Notes under the pieces: model-generated | Databases searched by the model: none | Told to the model about the DNA's origin: nothing | What the model saw: the letters and a program-made list of their open reading frames with translations, nothing else | In this document: piece by piece, positions 1-9,316 of the stretch | How positions within the stretch are numbered: the stretch's first letter is position 1 | Layout of the letters: each line of letters opens with the position of its first letter | Assembly: GCA_026075535.2 (NCBI GenBank) | Contig: AP026547.1 | Coordinates: 3,224,001 to 3,288,000 of the forward strand | Origin: Tricholoma matsutake | Taxonomy: Eukaryota > Basidiomycota > Agaricomycetes > Agaricales > Tricholomataceae | Reading direction: 5' to 3' | DNA length: 64,000 nt | Position numbers and translations under genes: made by a program

Positions 1-6
1 GCTGTC

Positions 7-1107
7 ATGGGCATGACAACTTACCCTGTGGCATCGGTGACCCACCCCAACAACGAACACAATGTCCTTATTGGTAGTGAGGGTGATTTGTCGCATGACT
101 TGAATGACTCTGTGAGCACTCCTGTTCCCTTCTCCATCCCACATCTCATCTGGCATTGCGTGGTCGATGACCATGACCCATCCTCTTCTGTCCGTGTTCA
201 TGTTGAAGCGTTGATTGACCATGGTTCCCCTGTAGTTCTAATTGATCAACTTCTGGTGTCTCGCCTGCATCTTCGTCAAAGACTCCTGCCTCAACAGTTC
301 CCTGTGTCTGGTGCTTTCTTCAATGATTCTGTGTCACCTGCATCCATTTCTCTTACGTGCTGGGTCAAACTTAAATTACATGACCAAAATAGTTACTACT
401 CAGCCCGGACTGTACATGCTCTTGTGGCACTGAACTTGTGCCATCAAATTATACTTGGACTGCCATTTATGTACCATAATAACATTGTTGTGGATGTTCG
501 CAAAAGCACAGCTATGAATGATTCAAATTTTGACCTGCTGCACCCAACACCCCCACAATCACCCAAACTGCCTCCACCGAAACTACATGATGTCATCAAC
601 ATAAATATTGAGAATCACAAACTGTTGATGCTTGAATTGCATGATGTTTGTGAAAAGCATCGAGCTGTTATTGATGTGTCTTGCGAGATTGTGCGACCAT
701 TTGACATGGTTGTGGCTGTATGTGTGCAAATTGAGCAACTTGCTGCCCGCACTCACCTGGATAAGCTTGCAACTGATGTGAAGGAGACTTACACTGACGT
801 TTTCAAACCAATTCCACATGTCAGCAAAATGCCTGATAACATACATTGTAAAATCACACTGAAAGATGCAAACAAAACTGTTACCACTCATTCATACTCT
901 TGCCCTTGTAAATACCATGAAGCATGGTGTACCCTCATCAGCAACCACCTTGATGCTGGGCAAATTTGTCCTTCTTCTTCAGCTCACGCTTCGCCTGCCT
1001 TTCTTGTACCTAAGGCAGATAAGGAAATGCTGCCACAGTGGGTAAATGATTACCGCCAGCTGAATGCGAATACTGTCACCAACTGCCATGGGTGGATGAT
1101 ATCTTAG
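7..1107 (+). pseudogene. gypsy pol fragment: protease and start of RT
   Basis: The first 150 residues resemble a retropepsin: a hydrophobic strand around residues 67-77 reads ALIDHGSP, where an active enzyme would have D-[ST]-G. The Ser/Thr is therefore missing and the protease is probably inactive. A second strand near residue 150 reads IILGLPF, matching the ILG motif late in retropepsins. Residues 300-355 carry the start of the RT fingers, with AFLVPKADK and DYRQLN. The frame stops just as the palm begins and the next fragment continues it in another frame. Confidence 0.75.
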
Positions 1108-1736
1108 CTGATGCAGGCAAAGGGAAAATTTGGAGCAAGATTGATATGACAGATAGTTTTTTCCACACAAAAATGGACGCAGAGAGCATTCATCTCACCA
1201 CTGTGACCACACCCCTGGGGCTTTATGAGTGGCTAGTCATGCCACAGGGCTTGCGAAATGCTCTGCCTGTTCATCAATGGCAGGTAACTGAGGCTCTCCA
1301 CCCATTGCTGGCATATTTTTGTCACATATACCTTGACGACATTATCATTTGGTCTGACTCGGTTGAGGAACACATAGAGCATATCAAATTAATTATGAAT
1401 GCACTGCGCAAGGTTTGCCTATACTGCAATCCCAAAAAATCCCAGTTCTTTCTTACTGAACTGGAATTTCTTGGACACCGCATCTCGCATGATGGTATTG
1501 AGGCTTGCTCCTCAAAGGTGGACAAAATCCTCAGGTGGCCTACTGCTAAATCGGCCACAGATGTCCGCAGTTTTCTGGGCCTTGTCCGATATATTGCTGT
1601 GTTCCTGCTGAAACTTGCTGATCACACATTGGTCCTCACTCCCCTTACTATGAAAGAATGCAAAAAACAGTTTCCTGTGTGGGATACTCATCACCAAAAT
1701 GCTTTTGATGCTATCAAAGCCCTTGTCGTCAGTTGA
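1092..1736 (+). pseudogene. gypsy pol fragment: reverse transcriptase palm and thumb
   Basis: The frame carries the RT motifs KIDMTDSFF (motif A with its Asp), MPQGLRNA (motif B) and YLDDIIIWS (motif C, catalytic YLDD), followed by the LEFLGHRIS and SFLGLVRY motifs that precede RNase H in Ty3/gypsy elements. The catalytic aspartates are intact, but the motif B region is altered and the frame overlaps the previous fragment by 16 bp, which marks a frameshift. It ends at a stop before the RNase H domain. Confidence 0.85.
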
Positions 1737-1748
1737 GAATGCCTGACT

Positions 1749-2427
1749 GTGATTGATCATACAAACCCTGGTGACAATAAAATTTTTCTAACATGCAATG
1801 CGAGTGATCTACTGACTGGCACTGTACTGAGCTGGGGTCATACCTGGGAAATGGCTCAACCTGTGGCTTTTGATTCTATGCAGCTCAAAGATGCACAAAA
1901 GAACTACCCTGTCCATGAGAAAGAGATGCTGGCTAGCGTCCGTGCTCTCAAGAAATGGAGATCTGACCTGCTGGGGACAGAGATTCTCGTCTACACAGAC
2001 CATTGCACACTAGAGAACTTTGATACACAGAAAGATCTTTCATGTTGTCAGGCATGCTGGATGGAACATCTATCCCAATTTGACATGATGATCAGGTACA
2101 TTCATGGTGAGGTCCAAGGACAACACTGTGGCTGATGCCCTGTCGCGATTACTGAGCAATATGCCTGACTCAGATATTTGTTCTGACATTGAAGTCTCTG
2201 ACCCTCCTGTTCACTGGGATAACTGGCTCAGACATTGCACTGTGAATGCCATTTTAACAATCTTGGCAGACAAGTCTTTCCTACGAGATATCTCTACTGG
2301 ATACGAGCATGACGATTTTTGCAAAAAACTGTCAACTGTTGATGCTAGCATCCCAGGAATCAAATTCATCAATAAGCTGTGGTACATTGGTGATCGACTA
2401 ATAATACCACGCTATGGGACTGTCTGA
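1749..2427 (+). pseudogene. gypsy pol fragment: RNase H and tether
   Basis: Two overlapping frames cover RNase H. CNASDLLTGTVLSW, NYPVHEKEMLA and LVYTDHCTLENF are typical of the gypsy RNase H fold and contain the expected acidic residues. The second frame begins in KDNTVADALSRL, the conserved end of the domain. A frameshift near 2110 separates the two. The remaining 80 residues link to the integrase zinc domain. Confidence 0.8.
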
Positions 2428-3161
2428 GAGGACCTGTTCCGTCTTGCACATGATGCTCTGGGACATTTCAGTGCGGATAAATTGTACACCGCTATCTGTA
2501 ACTGCTATTATTGGCCCAACATGTGGCGTGACCTCGAGAATGCCTATGTCCCTGGCTGTGTGCCTTGCCAACGAAACAAGAGCCCAACTGCAAAGGCAGT
2601 AGGCCCACTTCACCCTCTCCCAATTCCTGATGGATGTGGTGACTCTGTGTGCCTCAACTCTCCCTGAAGATCATGGGTTTAATTGCATCTTGACTATCAC
2701 TGACTGCTTGGGCTCTGATGTATGGCTGATCCCCACGCAGACAGACATCACGGCCCAGAAATTGGCAACAATTTTTTTTCAATGAGCAGTACTGTGAAAA
2801 TGGCCTGCCACTCAAACTCATATCTGACCGTGATAAACTGTTTGTATTGAAGTTCTGGAAGGCACTCCATGTGTTGACTGGAGTACACTTAAAGTTGTCC
2901 ACAGCATACCACCCACAAACAGATGGTTCCAGTGAGTGCACCAACAAGATGCTCAACCAATGTATCCATTTCCATATCCAACGTAATCAGAAAGGCTGGG
3001 CTCATGCTCTGCCACTCATCCATTTCAATATCATGAACACTGTGGATGCTTCTACAGGATTTTCAGGGTTTCAACTGCGCATGGGTCGGAGCCCACACAT
3101 CTTGCCACCTTTGATCCCCTTGTCCATAATGAGACCCCCCCTTGAGGACTGCCAAGCTTGA
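2428..3161 (+). pseudogene. gypsy pol fragment: integrase
   Basis: The HHCC zinc domain is visible between about 2440 and 2580 (HDALGHF, YYWPNM, CVPCQRNK). The catalytic core follows: LTITDCLGSD near 2690 gives the first Asp, ISDRDKLF near 2825 the second, and a Glu in SSECTNKM near 2935 the third. The DDE triad is thus still recognisable, but a stop near 2665 and a frame change near 2780 break the reading frame. Confidence 0.8.
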
Positions 3162-3206
3162 GCTATCTGTGAGTGAATACTTCAGGATGAACGAGAAGCA
3201 AAGGAC

Positions 3207-3725
3207 ATGCTCTTGACCAGCAAAATCACACAGGCTTTCCACACTAACAAGAAGCAAGGTGTTGAAGATGTGTTCAATGTTGGCAACAGGGTCATGTTGG
3301 CAACACTACACTGCCGGCAAGAATACAAGGCAGGAGACAAGAACCATGTCACTAAGTTTTTCTCTAGATTTGATGGCCCGCATACCATTACAAAAGCATT
3401 CCCTGACTCTTTTGTTTACACTCTAGACCTCCCTAACTCCCCAGACATTTGCCCCACCTTTCATGCTTCGCTGCTGAAATGGTTCCATGGGAATGATGGA
3501 GTCCTTTTTCCTTCACGTGAGCATCTGATGCCTGGGCCACTGGTCACCTTGGATGGGGTCGAAGAACACATGATTGAGAAGATTGTGGATGAATGGAGAA
3601 GAGGGCGTGGGATGCAATATCTTGTGTGCTGGGTTGGCTACCCACCTGACCACAACCAATGGATGCCACACCATGACTTTGACGATTGCAAAGTGCTGGA
3701 TAACCGGTTGCAATGTAGGGTTTAG
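3207..3725 (+). pseudogene. gypsy integrase C-terminus with chromodomain
   Basis: The first half has the GNRVMLAT/RFDGPHTI pattern of the integrase C-terminal domain. Residues 118-165 form a chromodomain: IVDEWRRGRG, YLVCWVGYPP and NQWMPHHDF keep the aromatic positions that read methylated histone tails in active chromodomains. In chromoviruses this domain directs integration to heterochromatin, which fits a window packed with nested elements. The frame ends at TAG in 3723-3725. Confidence 0.85.
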
Positions 3726-3902
3726 GGTCACATGGTAGCTTTTCCCACTGGGTTTTTGATGCACCCATCATGAAGGTTGATGATGTGATTGATTGTTTTA
3801 TTTTTATTTTTTTCCTTTTCCTTTGGATTATTGCTGGATAGCTTACAGATGCACATACTTATGGACATGAACACCCCCTTTCTTTTTTAAAGAGTGGGAG
3901 GG

Positions 3903-4140
3903 TGTAAGCATGGCTTACATTATCACATTGGTGACTTGTTTGTTATCGATAAAGAACCCCCCCATCTTTCCTTCTTTTTACCTTTTCACCATCTCATCTA
4001 TGACTAGTCAGTTACTTTACTCTCTAAGGAATATTATGCTGTGTCTTGTCACTCCATGTGATTGAGAAGTGAGTTGTAATATTCCATCCTTTCTCCTTTT
4101 CTAGTGTTTTCTGTCTTCTCCTCGAAGACAGGCTTCCAGA
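3903..4140 (+). repeat. Probable 3' LTR of the gypsy element, end unclear
   Basis: The sequence starts TGTAAGC straight after a purine-rich tract, and TGTAAGC/GCTTACA form a short inverted repeat at its start. It lies directly behind the chromodomain stop. I could not place its 3' edge: no matching 5' LTR is in the window, and it runs into a tRNA-like sequence near 4146. Confidence 0.45.
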
Positions 4141-4589
4141 TAGATGGGGCCTCGAACATGGGACCTCCAGAATAATATCGCAACACTTCAGTCTACTGCT
4201 CTCCCAGCTGAGCTTAGTGTTTTAAGGTCCAGTTCAGTCCAGTTTTTCAATCTCTAAGAGGGTTAACCAGTCCAGACCATGACCCTAAGCAACATAGACC
4301 ATAACCAAACCAGTAAAAACCAGTTCTATCAGTTCAGTTACGGTCCAAAAAACCGGTTGAAACCGGTTTTCCCCCCATTTTTTCACAGCTAACTAAATTT
4401 ATTTTTGTATACAAAATAAAATAAAGACATAAACACCCTGCGAGCAGTTGCTCGCAGCGGTGCAGTGTAATTACATAGCGAATGAAAATTTGAAAATGAA
4501 AATGAAAAGAAATAACCATCTCGCATTTGTAGCGAGGGTGGGGTGCTGCTGCTCATCGCCTGTCGTTCATTAGCCTGGTTCACACCATT

Positions 4590-4830
4590 GGGCATTCCCG
4601 TTCCCCATTGTTCATTGTTCCTGTTCATTGTTCCCCATTCTTGGTCATTCCCCACCATTTGTCGTTCCCATTCCCCCCTGTTCATCGTTCCCATTCCCTG
4701 CTGTTCTTTGTCCCCTGCTGTTCTTCGTTCCCTGCCATTCTTCGTTCCCCGCCACCATCATTTCCTGCAATTTGTCATCTGTCATTTGTCAGCCTGGTTC
4801 CCCCCGTTCGTCATTCCCTGCTATTCATCA
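4590..4830. repeat. Degenerate TTC/CCC simple repeat
   Basis: Imperfect tandem words such as GTTCATTGTTCCC and TTCGTTCCC fill this stretch inside the hAT-like element. Reading frames through it are open only because the repeat lacks stops. Confidence 0.7.
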
Positions 4831-5058
4831 TAGGCACCATTCATTGTCATCAGCACCTCCATATCCCCCTATGAGCAGTGGCTCGCAGGCAGGGTGGTGG
4901 CGCTGTGTGATGTGGCATCTCCAAGTCATTGTTGTCCAGAAACAGGGTCCGTTGCAGCCCTGTGAGCAGAGGCTCACAGCGGCGGCATAGGGCACAGGTA
5001 GGGGTCATTGTTAACAGGAAAGAAGAAATATTAGTTAGTTCATTAGTAAAAGACACAG

Positions 5059-5267
5059 CTGGGGCTGGCCTGTGTTTCCCATGAAAACACAGGCCTCGGA
5101 AACATGTTTTGTGACTTTGATGTGTGTTTCCTTGAGAAACACCTTATGTAAGCACTGCCAAAAAGGTGATTACATAATGGTTATCCCAAGGAAACATGGA
5201 TTAGAGGTCACAAAACATGTTTCCGAGACCTGTGTTTCGCATGGAAACACAGGTCAGCCCCAGCTGT
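5059..5267. repeat. Foldback element inside the hAT-like element
   Basis: The two halves are inverted copies. The left half starts CAGCTGGGGCTGGCCTGTG and the right half ends with nearly the complement; both continue through a GGAAACATGTTTTGTGAC block. The arms are about 100 bp with few mismatches, so the piece could fold into one long hairpin. No target duplication could be fixed. Confidence 0.7.
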
Positions 5268-5300
5268 GAGAAAGAAATCAAATAAAAAAACATACCCAGA

Positions 5301-5333
5301 GGGCCCAAACGACGTTAGTTGGTCGTTTGGGCC
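5301..5333 (-). repeat. M1 palindrome with intron-like unit (minus copy)
   Basis: GGGCCCAAACGAC and GTCGTTTGGGCC form a perfect stem around an 8-base loop. On the minus strand the palindrome is followed within about 8 bases by GTATGTTTTTTT and, about 30 bases on, CTCACAG, the same order as in the other M1 copies listed here. Confidence 0.7.
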
Positions 5334-5842
5334 TGCTTTGTGTTTGTTGGTTTGTGTGGTCAGGTGGTGATGCAGCATCTCAAATGCCACTTTTATTTTT
5401 TGTGTAAACAAACATGTCAACATGTGATGTAAATGATGCATATGTGTTCATTTACTGTGAACAAATAAGGCAACATATAAACCCAACCAATTTGCATGGC
5501 ATCCCCCCTCATAAGTAGCTTATTATATATAATACATACATTAGTTTTATTATTTATAGGGTACATAATCTAAGTGTAAAAGACTGGTTACAACCAGTTT
5601 CAACCAGTTTTATAACGGTTTTCGAATGTTTTCAAAGCAAGTTAACTGGTAACCGAACCGCGGTTTCAGTTACCTACTATTTTCAGAAACTTGGACCAGA
5701 CCGAAGCATGGACCACGGTTCGGTCCAGTTCGGTCCTCGGTTTAGTCAACCGGACCTTAAAACACTAGCTGAGCTATGCCCCCAATCCATATAATCTAAG
5801 TTATGAGAGCTCTCTATAATACCCGTCGTAATACGTCTAGCC

Positions 5843-6852
5843 TTAGTTCTGAGGTTGTTGTTCTATAAGTATAAGTCGAGTCATTGCGGCAAACCCGCGA
5901 AGCTGTTCTGGAGCATATCGTTCATACACTGCGCATTGACCGTAAGCAATCTCGGCTACCTTTATCTAGTGCACGCATGTTAGAAAAGTTAAATACATGG
6001 GGCATCACTTACAAGAATGTCTGCAGTAAGGCCTTTAATGGACGAAGCAGAGCTTTGGAAACGATGCATGCGGTACGCAATATTATCGAGAGCTGACACG
6101 ACCAAGTCAGAAGCATTCTGCACAACCATTATTATCAACTATGACTAAAAAGGCAAATAATAAGAAATCACGTATAGTTCCGTATCGTACGGCCAGTCCT
6201 CACTCCCAAGAGCCACCAAGGGTTCACTCCGAGCTATAACTGGATCCAGAATCGCCTCCAAGGGGTGGGTAAATATCCGTGCGACTTCAGTTTGAGCAGC
6301 CTTTAGATGGTCGAGGACAGATGGGCGGATTAGGACCGCGACGACAGGAGTGACGATAAGCCGGTGAAGGGAGACGAATGGCTCGAGGAGAGCGACTGTG
6401 TGGATGTCTGGACAGTTTAAGGGAAGGCCAACTTCTTCGTAGGCTTCGCGAAACTAACATTGTATTAATATTGTCCTCAGTGGACGAAGTAGACAAGATA
6501 TCTCACTGCAGTCTCTAGAAAATCGATATCAGTGTCGTCTACCCTGCCTCCAGGAAGCGCGGTTTGCCCTGCGTGAGTCCGTAGTGCTTTGGACCGTGTG
6601 GTGAGGAGAACGCGGAGCTGTCCCGCACTCTCGTATAGGAGTACTAGGACGGCGGCAAGTTTAGAACGGGGTTGGGCCAAGTTGATGATACGAGGTTAGT
6701 CTTGTTTGTCACGAGTGATACTAAATTTGACTAACGGACAGATCATGTCGCTCTGCTCCATGCTTTAACAGTCGTTCTATGCATATACGTGTCCCTTCTG
6801 AGAAATGCTCTAGGGTTTCGTATGTTACTTGGGGAAGGTCGACGACGTTCAT
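5843..6852 (-). CDS. Nudix hydrolase, CoA diphosphatase (PCD1/NUDT7) type
   Basis: Known family role: hydrolysis of CoA or acyl-CoA to 3',5'-ADP and phosphopantetheine, often in peroxisomes. Exons on the minus strand: a tentative first exon 6852-6736 (ATG, 39 codons); one ending at 6507 with KLAAVLVLLYE, LLTTRSKALRTHAGQTALPGG; 6453-6172 with FREAYEEVGLP, LLEPFVSL and SEDWPYDTELY; 6117-6013 with YRMHRFQSS and IKGLTADIL; and 5965-5843 ending in TAA. Introns 6454-6506, 6118-6171 and 5966-6012 keep frame with GT-AG borders. The Nudix box (GGRV..REAYEEVGL) is split by the first of these and has its glutamates. No acceptor fits between 6735 and about 6680, so the first junction is unresolved. This is the only apparently intact host gene in the window, wedged between elements. 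Confidence 0.82.
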
Positions 6853-7801
6853 GTCAACTGTAAGATAGGCGTCGCACGTTTCCAGCACCCTTATGTAATT
6901 AGCTTAGTAAGCGCCAAGAGCAGCCAAATGTTGGATCCAACATCGCTCCATAGTCCACTGTGAATAGGTGATTCCAGGTCCCACTCAAAGAACTTCAATA
7001 GCAAGATGTGTCAATGTATGGATGATTGGCTGAACAAAGTGAATGTGATCGGCTCTGCGCAAGACATAGAGTGCTCCAAACTCGGCAACAAACTCGATAA
7101 GGTACTTATGAGCAAGTGGGAGTTGATCCTGTGTCCAGATACGCCGCTGGTAGATGAGATGTACACCAGCAACAAGTTTACAGTAAGATTGCCAAAACTG
7201 GTCAGGCAATACTCTGTAGAGTAGACCAGGCCCTAGCCCAAAGATATACAACAGAAACTCCCATGCCTTATAGCTGCTGTTAATTTTTTCTGCAGGATTA
7301 CATGGTGGCCTGTCAAACAAACCAGGAAGGTAGGGTGTGGATTGCCCTACATCGTTTCCATGTACATTCCATGTGTCCCCTTTTAGAACAGCCCACAGCC
7401 ACAATGTAATGGAGTCGGAGTCTTTCTCACAATCAAGTTTGCCATGCCAAAGCCCCACCATAAGGTCAGCAATGTTAAGAACAAGGTGCATGGAAACATG
7501 GTGGGGATGCCAAGATATGTCCGTTCAGGAAGGCCACTGAGGATACTTGGCTTGCAGATACCTGTCTCACAATGTAGTTTTTCGTAGTTAGACTGATTTC
7601 GTGCACTGCAGACAAATTGTAGGCTGGTCATGTAATGATCCTTATCAATGGGACAAACATCTTGAGGACAAATGTCATCATGATCGCATCCAGCAACACT
7701 ATAGTTGTCAGGCTTGGCAAGGACAGGGTAGTATATGGGTTTATTGGGTTTATGATGACCCGCAAGCCCACACCAGAGATGACATCCAATCTTTCCCAAG
7801 T

Positions 7802-7971
7802 TGTTGAAATGTTGAGCTCAGCTGTGTCAGGCTGCTCTTTGGTCCTGATGCTGTTCTGTTATCATGATCCACCTCCATTGCCTAGTTACCAGTACTTATA
7901 TATACTTCACTGTACCGTATCGTGCTCTTTGAGCACTTGTAACCCACGGGTGCTTCCCCCTTTTTGCAACA
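7802..7971 (+). repeat. 5' LTR of the gag-only element
   Basis: This copy differs from the 3' LTR at 7 of 170 positions by my hand alignment, all of them transitions. At about four places one copy has TG where the other has CG or CA, as expected if an ancestral CpG decayed independently. A TATATATA box lies near 7896. Confidence 0.93.
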
Positions 7972-8254
7972 CAAGTGCTCTTCACCCCGTGTGGCTTTAA
8001 ACTCGTGTGTCCAACATCTCTGTGGAGACTGTACTTCCACATTTTGGTTTAGCAGAGACTGTACTTCTGCCTTGCTCAGAACTTTGTGCACAGCAGTGAC
8101 TGGACCTCTGCTTTCTTACTTGTGATGTAACTTTCGGAACCTGCAGAGACGCACTTCTGCTTCAGCCTTTGTGATCTGTGCCAACTTGCATATGGCCCAT
8201 ACATTCATTCATTCCTAGTCTTATCTTCGACAATCTTTAATCTATCTTATCACA

Positions 8255-9064
8255 ATGTCTTCGGAATCTATTCGGTTCCCATCTCTCAATCACACCAACT
8301 ATGCTGAATGGGTTTTGTGGATGGAAGCAATCTTGATTCGGGGTGGCTTCTGGGGGCTAGTCACTGGGAATGAGGCATTGGGCGAGGATGAGGGGGATGA
8401 GAAGAAGAAGAAAGCTTTTGCACAGAGGCAAGCTCAGTGCCAAGCAGAGATTGTGTTGAGGGTTGAAGATTCTCAGTTACCCCATATGGCAGATCGTAAT
8501 CTGAAAGCCATTTGGAACGCTCTCGCCTCTGTTCATCGTGCTCGAGGTTTCGGTAGTCGACTCCAGCTTCGTCGCCACTTCATCACTGCCACCATGAAGA
8601 AGGACCAGTCCATGGAAGGTTGGATTGGGGAGGTATGCTCTCGTTCAAACAGACTCAAAGTCATTGATGTGTCTGTCTCCGACGAGGATATTATTGTTGT
8701 TCTCACCGCTGGGCTACCATCTTCCTATGCACCTGTCATCATTTCCCTCGATTCTGTCAAAGCTACTGAGCTCACGCTTGACTTTGTCATCACCTGGCTT
8801 CTCAATGAAGAAAGTCGCCAAGTCATCTCTTCAGAGCCCAATGTCGAGGTCAAGAAAGAAGAACCCGACAATGTAGCCATGTTATCTGCATGTAGCATTC
8901 AATGCTTCTATTGTTTGGAGAAGGGACACTTCGCCAGTGTATGCCCTCAAAAGGCAAAGGATGTCAAGGAGCGGGAGGACAAGGGTCGTCGTCAAGTTAC
9001 GAGCAATGCCCACTTTGCTTCCACAGCTGCAGATGAGTCTGATGAAGAAAACTATGCTATGTGA
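8255..9064 (+). CDS. Copia-type Gag with zinc knuckle
   Basis: The 269-residue frame is fully open. The N-terminus MSSESIRFPSLNHTNYAEW is the start typical of Ty1/copia Gag proteins (NYxxW motif of the DUF4219/UBN2 group). The middle is helical, like the UBN2 capsid region. Near residue 215 CFYCLEKGHFASVC is a canonical C-x2-C-x4-H-x4-C nucleic-acid-binding knuckle. The C-terminus is acidic. The product would form the particle shell that packages the element RNA. I chose the start because it follows the LTR leader and opens the conserved N-terminus. Confidence 0.9.
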   Translation: MSSESIRFPSLNHTNYAEWVLWMEAILIRGGFWGLVTGNEALGEDEGDEKKKKAFAQRQAQCQAEIVLRVEDSQLPHMADRNLKAIWNALASVHRARGFGSRLQLRRHFITATMKKDQSMEGWIGEVCSRSNRLKVIDVSVSDEDIIVVLTAGLPSSYAPVIISLDSVKATELTLDFVITWLLNEESRQVISSEPNVEVKKEEPDNVAMLSACSIQCFYCLEKGHFASVCPQKAKDVKEREDKGRRQVTSNAHFASTAADESDEENYAM

Positions 9065-9146
9065 TGGAATTTTTGTTCGTTTTCATTATTCATTTATTTG
9101 TATCCTTTTATGTGACTTATCTTATGGTCTTTCACTCGAGGGGGTG

Positions 9147-9316
9147 TGTTGAAATATCGAGCTCAGCTGTGTCAGGCCACTCTTTGGTCCTGATGCTGTT
9201 CTGTTATCATGATCCACCTCTGTTGCCTAGTTACCAGTACTTATATATACTTCACTGTACCGTATCGTGCTCTTTGAGCACTTGTAACCCACGGGCGCTT
9301 CCCCCTTTTTGCAACA
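9147..9316 (+). repeat. 3' LTR of the gag-only element
   Basis: Same length as the 5' copy and about 96 percent identical by eye. It begins right after the purine tract at 9133-9146 and is followed by CGAGT and then transposase coding sequence that continues the Tnp2 frame. Confidence 0.93.

Larger units (their letters stand above)
1..3900 (+). mobile_element. Decayed Ty3/gypsy chromovirus (5' end outside window)
   Basis: Consecutive plus-strand fragments read in the order protease, reverse transcriptase, RNase H, integrase, chromodomain. This order, with a chromodomain at the integrase C-terminus, is the known layout of Ty3/gypsy chromoviruses. The frame changes several times (near 1100, 1740, 2110, 2430, 2660 and 3165), so no full polyprotein can be made. 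The gag region lies upstream of the window. A purine-rich stretch near 3885-3902 precedes a TGTAAGC sequence that looks like the start of the 3' LTR. The element is dead and moderately old. Confidence 0.88.
4215..5767. mobile_element. Non-autonomous hAT-like element, family A
   Basis: The terminal inverted repeats are TAGTGTTTTAAGGTCC at the left and its complement at the right, flanked by a perfect 8-bp target duplication GCTGAGCT (4207-4214 and 5768-5775). An 8-bp duplication and termini starting YAG are hallmarks of hAT elements. Subterminal regions on both sides are rich in GGTCCAGTTC and AACCGGT-like words, plausible transposase sites. No transposase is encoded. The interior holds three GAGCA..TGCTC palindromes (about 4439, 4870, 4962), a C/T-rich simple repeat, a foldback, and a minus-strand GGGCCCAAACGAC palindrome with its intron-like partner. 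Confidence 0.85.
4146..5783 (-). tRNA. tRNA-Phe(GAA)-like sequence, split by a hAT insertion
   Basis: Read on the minus strand, 5783-5768 followed by 4206-4146 gives an acceptor-like GGGGGCA, TA, the D arm GCTC-AGCTGGGA-GAGC, then an anticodon arm with loop CTGAAG (anticodon GAA) and what looks like a 13-base intron after it. A T loop TTCGA is present. The T stem and the 3' acceptor strand do not pair well, so the 3' end is probably damaged, perhaps by the adjacent LTR. The hAT element 4215-5767 interrupts the D arm, and its 8-bp target duplication GCTGAGCT is D-arm sequence. It could be a dead tRNA gene or a tRNA-derived repeat. Confidence 0.5.
7802..9316 (+). mobile_element. Non-autonomous gag-only LTR retrotransposon (copia type)
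   Basis: Two 170-bp LTRs (7802-7971 and 9147-9316) begin TGTTGAAAT and end GCAACA. The flanks carry CAAGT (7797-7801) and CGAGT (9317-9321), a 5-bp target duplication with one CG/CA change. A purine tract ACTCGAGGGGG precedes the 3' LTR. The interior has one open frame, a copia-type Gag, and no pol at all: only about 80 bp separate the Gag stop from the 3' LTR. It sits in the Tnp2 gene, so it arrived later. It would need proteins from a full copia element. Confidence 0.93.

Noticed and set aside
4543..4990. Overlapping plus-strand frames rich in Ser, Phe and Pro
   Set aside because: They come from a TTC/CCC simple repeat inside a hAT-like element.
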